Source: Thereva unica (Eukaryota > Arthropoda > Insecta > Diptera > Therevidae). From it: a DNA stretch of 64,000 nt. Shown piece after piece: positions 56,769 through 64,000 of this stretch. The stretch lies in NCBI GenBank assembly GCA_949987705.1, contig OX465281.1:136634876-136698875 (forward strand), read 5' to 3'. The notes under the pieces were generated by a model. That model was not told where the DNA came from. It ran no database searches and was given only the letters and a program-made list of their open reading frames with translations. How positions within the stretch are numbered: the first letter of the stretch is position 1; each line of letters starts with the position of its first letter. The position numbers and the translations under genes were made by a program.

Positions 56769-57565
56769 AGTTACGTGCTTCACCAAATCATGTGCACAAT
56801 CATCAAAATCCACATGTTTCCCAACAAGTCGTGGAACCCGATGCAGAACTCTATCCAGGTAGCTTTCAGCAGTTAGCAAAATTCCAGGAATGCATAAATC
56901 AAAATTCATAATTTTCCATGATAAGCAGTTTATGTAGACATAATAGGTTTGTTCCAATAGAAAACCTGTCCTGTCGTAGCCTGCGAAAAGCTACTTAAGT
57001 GGTGGGGGGAGTCAAAATCCCGAAAAGTCATGGAACGCTTTTTGGGCTGCTTCATGCAATTCAAGAAGCGGCGCTTTGTTTTCAAATAACAAAATGTGAA
57101 GTAACGGCTGTTTTTGACATGTCAAAATGTTGTAAGATTTCACTCCACCTAAAAATAAACTGCGGTTTCGTGCTCGAGGGGAAGCAAAAATTTCCCCTCT
57201 TTTCCGAGCACGAGATTCTATTGGAACAGAAATTAGGCGATTTCATGCACCCCTAATGGAACAGACCCAATATAAAATTCAATTATTCCCACATTTTTCT
57301 TTGTTTGGTTTTATAATTCATAATTTTCTTAATTCAGCAGTAATTAGCTTTGTTCAAAACTTGTAATAAAAAAACTCATTTTTTTACTATGTCAACAATT
57401 AACTTTAGGAATATAATTTCCATTTTATAAGAAAATCAGTTCTTACTGAGCATTCGTCAACGGAGGTTGAAATTAAAATTTTAAATATAGCTAAATATTA
57501 TTTAGTTTTTATTTTTATTCGTTGTTGTTTCTTTTGCCTTGCAAAGTATTGCAAGACTATTATTC
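56769..57565 (+). repeat. 3' LTR of the errantivirus-like element, copy B (full)
   Basis: From AGTTACGTGC to GCAAGACTATTATT. Contains a MITE at 56945-57268 (counterpart of 54587-54910). Its right part pairs with the truncated 5' LTR (35441-35755) with a few base differences, a rough clock for the insertion. Confidence 0.78.
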
Positions 57566-57568
57566 GGG

Positions 57569-57722
57569 CGCTTTCCTGGTTTTTAATTTTTAAGAAGTAT
57601 TAAGTTAATCATTGGCCGCGGCAGGCACTTTCCTCGTTTTTAATTTTTTAAAGGTATTAAGTTGATCATTGGCCGCGGCGAGCGCTTTCCTTGTTTTTAA
57701 TTTTTAAGAAGTGGTAAGTTAA
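57569..57722. repeat. About 57-bp tandem repeat, 2.6 copies
   Basis: Units start GCGCTTTCC, GCACTTTCC, GCGCTTTCC at 57569, 57625 and 57682 and contain GTTTTTAATTTTTAAGAAG and GGCCGCGGC. A further single unit lies at 61657-61690, beyond the foldback element, so the foldback element seems inserted in a larger repeat. Confidence 0.8.
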
Positions 57723-57846
57723 GGGGACATAGCACCTTAGGTAAGGAAAAAAACTCTAGTTTTCGGAAGGACAAATGGAGGGGAAAGAAATTCGCGATTC
57801 TGATTCGATTAGTGGTTATTTTATTGAGAGCTTGAAGAATATGTAG

Positions 57847-60800
57847 TAGTCCGGGAGGCAGCGTTGCATTTTGGCGGCTCATTTCTTCCCACTTGATTTT
57901 TTTGCAATAGATAGTTTAGATAAGACTAATAACAGAAACAACCGTCAGACGCCAGTATCGTGGTGGGGGTGGTCGTGGGAAAATGTGAAAGTGGTAAAAA
58001 AAAAAAATTCGTCGGCTTATTTCTTACCACTTGAGCATTTGCACAGTTATTGTTTAAGTGATAATAAAAATTATAAAAAAAGTCAGCTGCGTACCTAGTG
58101 GGGGATTATACGTCAGTCGCTTGTATAAACCTGTCAAAAAAACACATTTTATAAAATCATTTCAAATTCAATGAAACTTATACATAAAATTTCTTTTATA
58201 ATTAGAAGAATAAAAAGCACAATCACCTGTATGCACAATGGGGGTAACACCGTCAGCTGTCAGATAATAAGTGCTGATTGGGTTTTTAACATTAGCATTT
58301 TATAATGTATTCAAAAAAGAAACTGATTATCTTCACAACGTTATGCCAGCAGCTATCGACAATTTTTTGTGAATATAATCTGTAAACACATTATTTCAAA
58401 ATATTTCTTCCGGCTGGAAAACAGCTTGGCTAAGATATGATGGATTAAATCCATTTTTTGTATTGTGAGCATGGTTTTACTAAAAATGACCTAGCTGACT
58501 ATCTTTCCCCCGTTATGTTGACAGCTGACGGCCAGTTTTTGTTAATATAATCTGTAGACTCATTATTGCAAAAGGTTTCATGCGTCTAGAAAACAGCTTG
58601 GCTAAGATATGATGGATTAAATCCATTTTTTTGTATTGTGAGCATGGTTTTACTAAAAATGACCTAGCTGACTATCTTTCCCCCGTTATGTTGACAGCTG
58701 AGGGCCAGTTTTTGTTAATATAATCTGTAGGCTCATTATTGCAAAAGGTTTCATGCGTCTAGAAAACAGCTTGGCTAAGATATGATGGATTAAATCCATT
58801 TTTTGTATTGTGAGCATGGTTTTACTAAAAATTACCTAGCTGACTATCTTTCCCCCGTTATGTTGACAGCTGACGGCCATTTTTTGTTAATATAATCTGT
58901 AGACTCATTATTGCAAAAGGTTTCATGCGTCTAGAAAACAGCTTGGCTAAGATATGATGGATTAAATCCATTTTTTTGTATTGTGAGCATGGTTTTACTA
59001 AAAATGACCTAGCTGACTATCTTTCCCCCGTTATGTTGACAGCTGAGGGCCAGTTTTTGTTAATATAATCTGTAGACTCATTATTGCAAAAGGTTTCATG
59101 CGTCTAGAAAACAGCTTGGCTAAGATATGATGGATTAAATCCATTTTTTTGTATTGTGAGCATGGTTTTACTAAAAATGACCTAGCTGGCTATCTTTCCC
59201 CCGTTATGTTGACAGCTGACGGCCAGTTTTTGTTAATATAATCTGTAGACTCATTATTGCAAAAGGTTTCATGCGTCTAGAAAACAGCTTGGCTAAGATA
59301 TGATGGATTAAATCCATTTTTTTGTATTGTGAGCATGGTTTTACTAAAAATGACCTAGCTGACTATCTTTCCCCCGTTATGTTGACAGCTGAGGGCCAGT
59401 TTTTGTTAATATAATCTGTAGACTCATTATTGCAAAAGGTTTCATGCGTCTAGAAAACAGCTTGGCTAAGATATGATGGATTAAATCCATTTTTTTGTAT
59501 TGTGAGCATGGTTTTACTAAAAATGACCTAGCTGACTATCTTTCCCCCGTTATGTTGACAGCTGAGGGCCAGTTTTTGTTAATATAATCTGTAGACTCAT
59601 TATTGCAAAAGGTTTCATGCGTCTAGAAAACAGCTTGGCTAAGATATGATGGATTAAATCCATTTTTTGTATTGTGAGCATGGTTTTACTAAAAATTACC
59701 TAGCTGACTATCTTTCCCCCGTTATGTTGACAGCTGACGGCCATTTTTTGTTAATATAATCTGTAGACTCATTATTGCAAAAGGTTTCATGCGTCTAGAA
59801 AACAGCTTGGCTAAGATATGATGGATTAAATCCATTTTTTTGTATTGTGAGCATGGTTTTACTAAAAATGACCTAGCTGACTATCTTTCCCCCGTTATGT
59901 TGACAGCTGAGGGCCAGTTTTTGTTAATATAATCTGTAGACTCATTATTGCAAAAGGTTTCATGCGTCTAGAAAACAGCTTGGCTAAGATATGATGGATT
60001 AAATCCATTTTTTTGTATTGTGAGCATGGTTTTACTAAAAATGACCTAGCTGACTATCTTTCCCCCGTTATGTTGACAGCTGACGGCCATTTTTTGTTAA
60101 TATAATCTGTAGACTCATTATTGCAAAAGGTTTCATGCGTCTAGAAAACAGCTTGGCTAAGATATGATGGATTAAATCCATTTTTTGTATTGTGAGCATG
60201 GTTTTACTAAAAATTACCTAGCTGACTATCTTTCCCCCGTTATGTTGACAGCTGAGGGCCAGTTTTTGTTAATATAATCTGTAGACTCATTATTGCAAAA
60301 GGTTTCATGCGTCTAGAAAACAGCTTGGCTAAGATATGATGGATTAAATCCATTTTTTTGTATTGTGAGCATGGTTTTACTAAAAATGACCTAGCTGACT
60401 ATCTTTCCCCCGTTATGTTGACAGCTGAGGGCCAGTTTTTGTTAATATAATCTGTAGACTCATTATTGCAAAAGGTTTCATGCGTCTAGAAAACAGCTTG
60501 GCTAAGATATGATGGATTAAATCCATTTTTTTGTATTGTGAGCATGGTTTTACTAAAAATGACCTAGCTGACTAAAACCCAATCAGCACTTATTATCTGA
60601 CAGCTGACGGTGTTACCCCCATTGTGCATACAGGTGATTGTGCTTTTTATTCTTCTAATTATAAAAGAAATTTTATGTATAAGTTTCATTGAATTTGAAA
60701 TGATTTTATAAAATGTGTTTTTTTGACAGGTTTATACAAGCGACTGACGTATAATCCCCCACTAGGTACGCAGCTGACTTTTTTTATAATTTTTATTATC

Positions 60801-61013
60801 ACTTAAACAATAACTGTGCAAATGCTCAAGTGGTAAGAAATAAGCCGACGAATTTTTTTTTTTTACCACTTTCACATTTTCCCACGACCACCCCCACCAC
60901 GATACTGGCGTCTGACGGTTGTTTCTGTTATTAGTCTTATCTAAACTATCTATTGCAAAAAAATCAAGTGGGAAGAAATGAGCCGCCAAAATGCAACGCT
61001 GCCTCCCGGACTA
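57847..61013. mobile_element. Foldback-like element: 440-bp inverted arms around a tandem array
   Basis: The left arm 57847-58286 and right arm 60574-61013 are inverted copies, near identical across 440 bp (a 75-codon chance frame in each translates identically). Tips read TAGTCCGGGAGGCAGC. A TAG on each side (57844-57846 and 61014-61016) may be a 3-bp duplication. The centre is a tandem array. No transposase is encoded, so it must move, if at all, with help from another element. The layout recalls Foldback/Galileo elements, but the short duplication does not fit their longer ones. Confidence 0.85.
58334..60573. repeat. Central 172/173-bp tandem array, about 13 units
   Basis: TTATGTTGACAGCTGA recurs at 58513, 58686, 58858, 59031, 59204, 59377, 59550, 59722, 59895, 60068, 60240 and 60413. 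Steps of 172 or 173 differ by one T in a T-run. The first unit (58334-58512) is clearly diverged, the others nearly identical, with a variable site reading GACGGCC or GAGGGCC. The last unit is cut by the right arm. Confidence 0.93.
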
Positions 61014-61016
61014 TAG

Positions 61017-63224
61017 GTTTTTTTTCGCCGCCATGACGTCCGGTAGAGGGTCTCCCGCCCAGTATGTAAATTCCGTTGTGTCCAAGCTGCAGGCGTTCTC
61101 GCTCGGCTCAAAGAAAATAATTTTATATTCTATAAATAGGCCCGCGGCATATTTTCCAATCATTTCCGCGGCATATTTTCCAAATTCGCAAAGGCGGATT
61201 AATTTGTATCGAAAAATCTCTTCATTCATATTGAAGCGGCATGTTCAAAGACCATTGTGACGCGATTTGAGGCCAATCAGACAATTAGCAACCGAGTTAT
61301 GCTGGACAAGGTCCGGAAAAACAGATTTTCGAGAAAAACGCGTTCAAATTTGGGAGCGCGCCAAAACGTGGAAATGGGTTTTCTTACCTTGTTTTCGGCT
61401 AATCCGCGATTCCTGCTCCATAGAACACCTCTCCTCCGTCTTCTGCATCGCTGTGGTCGCGTTTCGAGACGACTTTGACTTTATAGCGCATGTATATGTG
61501 TGCGCCTCTCCCTGCGCTACTCTCCGGTTATCACTCGTGCGGGCGTATTCTCCTGCGTGCATCGTGATTTTCGGGGATAAGGAGTGGGGGGATCAAAAAA
61601 CATCCTCTCGCACACATGTTCATGAAGGGTCATAGGAGAGCTTGAGCCTTGAGGGTGCGCTTTGCTTGTTTTTAATTTTTAAGAAGTGTGGCGCAGTGGT
61701 CGGAAACGTTAAAAAGCTGGCCAAAACCCTAAAAATGAAGATTTTTGCGGGACTTTTAGCCGTTGCAATAGTTGTAGTGGTACCCCTAGCATGTTAAACG
61801 ACCGTTATTAAGAAGTTAGTGTCGATACCGGGCTTCCAAAACCAGTCTTTTTGTGAACGTCGAGCGCCTCGCTTCGCGGATTCGAGACGCTAAGTAAAGT
61901 CGGTGTTTTTCAAAAGTGTATAAAAGTTGCTGCAATTAATATTTTTCTTCATTTAAAAATGGATTCTTCTCTTGAAAGTAAGTAGAAATTAAACTGTTTT
62001 ATGCGAATTAATTCTAGTAATAAATATAATTATTATTCAGCACTGAAGTAGTTCGGTTTTTTCCTCGTTACTTTCTTTAAAGTTCCTTTATAAAGTGACA
62101 TAAGTAAAAATGACGGCAAGTGACGACCCTGTTTCAAATTTTTAATTGTTCTTTGAATGTTTATGAGAGAAATTCAACCACAACTGGGTGCCGAAAGGCG
62201 CCGATTCGGCTTTTATAATGATTTTTCTGTACTGTTGCATGGATGCGCGTTATTTAAAATATGTCCCACTTACAGTATTTATAGTCCAGTCAATTTAGAC
62301 ATCCGAGGGTACATAAATTCGCACCAAGCAGAAAATTGGTAGAAATGTTCAAAGCACCGTTATAAATGAAATCTAAAAAGTCCCCATCGATCCGGCACCT
62401 GGAACCTGTATTTACTCGGGGTCAAAAGTCACAAAAACGGGTTTTTAGCGATTTTCAGCAAAACGGTAGCTTTTATCATAAAATAGTGTTTACAAAATTT
62501 GTAGATTATGCGATTACCTACAAAAAAGGATCTTATACATTTTCCCGTACCAATTGTCATTCATGAGATATCGCCGTTTTAAAGATTTACATAAAGCACT
62601 CATATCCCCTCACTTGCAACTTGTATGGCCGAATTGCCATTTACTTAAACTTTAATAACTTCTACACCGATTATAGTAGAGCAACGTAATTAGGCTCATC
62701 TTTTAGGTAAATGTGTATTCTTTTATGTGAAAGAAATAACAGAAACCTGAGTGACTCCGTTTAAAAGATATGTAGGTTCAAAGTATGGGCAAACTGCTGA
62801 AAAACGACACATACCTTTTGTATTTCAAGTCGGATGACGTCACTTCAGTGACATAAAATGTAGTTAACAATGTCCTCTACATTTTTTGTTAAATAAACTT
62901 TTCACCAAAACCCATAGATTCTGAGAAAACCGCATTTCACAATTTGGACCCACCTTTTGGATTTTCTCAAAAACAGGGGGAGGGGGGACTTCGGAAATTT
63001 GACATTAACTTCATTACATGCCCCCCTAACGATTCGTCAAGTCAAATTTCGGTAGGTCATTTTTCGGAGGCTAACTTACAGATTGGCTGTACTAATTGGC
63101 GGAATACTTTTTCTGCACGTAACCTATTATTTGAACTCGAAAACAAATTTGTTGTGGTTTTGTATACATTTTTTACAATTATTATAACTTATTGCTAAAG
63201 ATTATTTCTTAATTATTTAAATTT
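61017..63224. other. Non-coding repeat-like sequence
   Basis: No gene I can support. 61040-61660 is GC-richer with CpG, and frames at 61267-61635 have no recognisable domain. 61700-62950 is AT-rich, with short poly-C and poly-G runs near 62980-63025. The style is that of long non-coding parts of insect repeats. Confidence 0.45.
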
Positions 63225-64000
63225 TTGTCTCGGAAAGAAATTTTCGAACTCATTAGAGTGGAATTGAACTGTGATATGAGTAAAATTTATAATATTGTGG
63301 AAGCAGAGGTCTCGGAAAGATGTGCAAACCGCTACGTTTTGTCCCACGATTTGAAACAAGTCATACGACTATTGACGATAAAATTCAGAGAAAAGTGGAA
63401 ACAGGTGCACAGGACCGAAAAGACTTTTTATTCAAAATACGAGGAGTGGCTCAATGGCCGTATAACTTTCGTCATGCCACGGGACAGTGCGGGGATTACT
63501 GAACCGAGCCCAGCAGGGGGCGCCCGTCTACAAGCTGGGACGACTAAAGGCCGGGACACACATATCCGCACCGCGTCCGCACCGCATCCGCACCGTGTGT
63601 CGGACGACACAAAGTAAACAAGTAAAATTTTACCAGTCAGTCTTCACATTTCCGTGTCCGCACCGAGTCAAATTACGTGAGTTTTGTTTTTGCCCGGACA
63701 CGGTGCGGATGCGGTGCGGACACGGTGCGGATATGTGTGTCCCGGCCTTTAAGCGAACGGTCAAAACGGAGAAGGACAGAAAATATTCGATCGCAGTTTG
63801 GTCCTAAGGAACTAGCCTATGCTACCCAAATGCCGATGAGGGCTTCAGGGCAAGTGGGCACTTCCAAGGTCATTCAGGACATCTCAGATGGCAGTCCATC
63901 AACATCATCGAGATACTTGGAATCTGTGGTACGCGCACCAGAAGAAAAACTTACAGACAAAGAAGCGTTATCCCTTTTGATCGAATGCAAACTTTCAAAA
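63225..64000 (+). pseudogene. Uncharacterised transposon-type gene, N-terminal part, split by a MITE
   Basis: A frame at 63225-63545 (FELIRVELNCDMSKIYNIV; FREKWKQVHRTEKTFYSKY) is followed, after the MITE at 63548-63749 and in another frame, by SERSKRRRTENIRSQFG, ELAYATQMPMRASGQVG and EEKLTDKEALSLLIECKL, open to the window end. These blocks recall a widespread but poorly characterised insect and cnidarian protein family with a basic SKRRR patch and an ALSL helix, generally found in many genomic copies; I cannot give a firm name. The start is not visible (no ATG), and an upstream exon is possible. Confidence 0.5.
63548..63749. mobile_element. 202-bp palindromic MITE with iterated inverted ends
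   Basis: Inverted ends of about 50 bp with one mismatch, beginning AGGCCGGGACACACATATCC. Each end repeats a CCGCACCG unit three times. TAA flanks on both sides (63545-63547 and 63750-63752). The target site fits PIF/Harbinger. Confidence 0.9.

Larger units (their letters stand above)
52697..57412. repeat. 2358-bp tandem duplication of the errantivirus 3' region
   Basis: Copy A is 52697-55054 and copy B 55055-57412. Every frame seen in A recurs in B with offset 2358 and identical translation. The junction reads AGGAATATATGGCG, joining LTR sequence (AGGAATATA) to LINE sequence (ATATGGCG) with 3-bp overlap ATA. The unit spans the end of two LINEs, a MITE, the env tail and most of the 3' LTR with its MITE. 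Either a very recent duplication or an assembly artefact. Confidence 0.93.
35441..57565 (+). mobile_element. Errantivirus-like endogenous retrovirus (gag, pol, env), heavily nested
   Basis: A gypsy-type element with truncated 5' LTR, primer site, gag, pol and a separate env, and a polypurine tract followed by an AGTTA-starting 3' LTR, as in Drosophila gypsy. Inserted later: a hAT transposon (39123-41744), gypsy element 2 (about 43134-48597), MITEs (49242-49965, 53942-54096, 54587-54910) and a LINE (about 50250-53890). Its 3' part is then duplicated (52697-57412). All genes are broken. Confidence 0.82.

Noticed and set aside
57871..58098. A 75-codon frame found identically in both arms of the foldback element
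   Set aside because: No domain; identity follows from the inverted duplication, and the frame runs through an A-tract and stops at random.
58334..60573. Possible CRISPR-like array
   Set aside because: Units are contiguous 173-bp repeats with no unique spacers, in a eukaryotic setting.
61267..61635. A 122-codon plus-strand frame in the GC-richer part
   Set aside because: No similarity to any family I know; overlaps several other random frames on both strands in a CpG-rich stretch.
63545..63752. piggyBac-type TTAA target site for the terminal MITE
   Set aside because: The left flank reads CTAA, not TTAA; a TAA duplication fits both sides better.

Overview
This looks like nuclear DNA of an arthropod, most likely an insect. 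It has spliced genes with short AT-rich introns, no bacterial gene organisation, and transposon families typical of insect genomes. Almost the whole window is transposable or virus-derived sequence in nested layers. No clearly intact ordinary host gene is visible; the only host-like locus (about 18.8-22.6 kb) has been broken by later insertions. Many elements can be bounded exactly from inverted ends and target-site duplications (TSDs), so the order of insertion can be read in several places.

Layout. (1) 1-8.1 kb: remains of Polinton/Maverick (adintovirus-like) elements: three family-B DNA polymerase pieces, the C-terminus of a chromodomain integrase, and two intact zinc-finger genes, each with its own TATA box and poly(A) signal. 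(2) 8.1-11.7 kb: non-coding repeats: a tRNA-like sequence, a 365-bp direct repeat, a 146-bp tandem repeat and a hAT transposase fragment. (3) 11967-18533: a PIF/Harbinger element with HARBI1-like transposase and accessory protein, split by a complete pogo/Tigger-like element (12718-15581) whose PHD-finger transposase gene is open but lacks the first catalytic Asp; two tandem MITEs lie at its right end. (4) 18.8-22.6 kb: exons of an unknown gene, interrupted by an RTE-like LINE and a Ty3/gypsy LTR. (5) 22.6-35.4 kb: gypsy element 1, holding a Jockey/CR1-type LINE that itself carries two MITEs, then a hAT MITE and a decayed BEL/Pao element. (6) 35.4-57.6 kb: an errantivirus-like element (gag, pol, env) interrupted by a hAT transposon with a perfect 8-bp TSD, a second gypsy element with a SAP-type Gag, several MITEs, and a LINE containing another LINE; its 3' end is tandemly duplicated in a 2358-bp unit. 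(7) 57847-61013: a foldback-like element with 440-bp inverted arms around about 13 copies of a 173-bp repeat. (8) 61-64 kb: non-coding repeat sequence and the start of a degenerate transposon-type gene cut by a palindromic MITE.

The genes do not form one pathway. Each cluster is the replication or transposition kit of its own element: polymerase and integrase for Polintons; Gag, protease, RT, RNase H, integrase and Env for the LTR elements; endonuclease-RT for the LINEs; DDE transposases for the DNA transposons. The least explained parts are the two zinc-finger genes in the Polinton zone and the foldback element. TSDs, exon joins and frames were read by eye; family names come from recognisable motifs, not from a database search.
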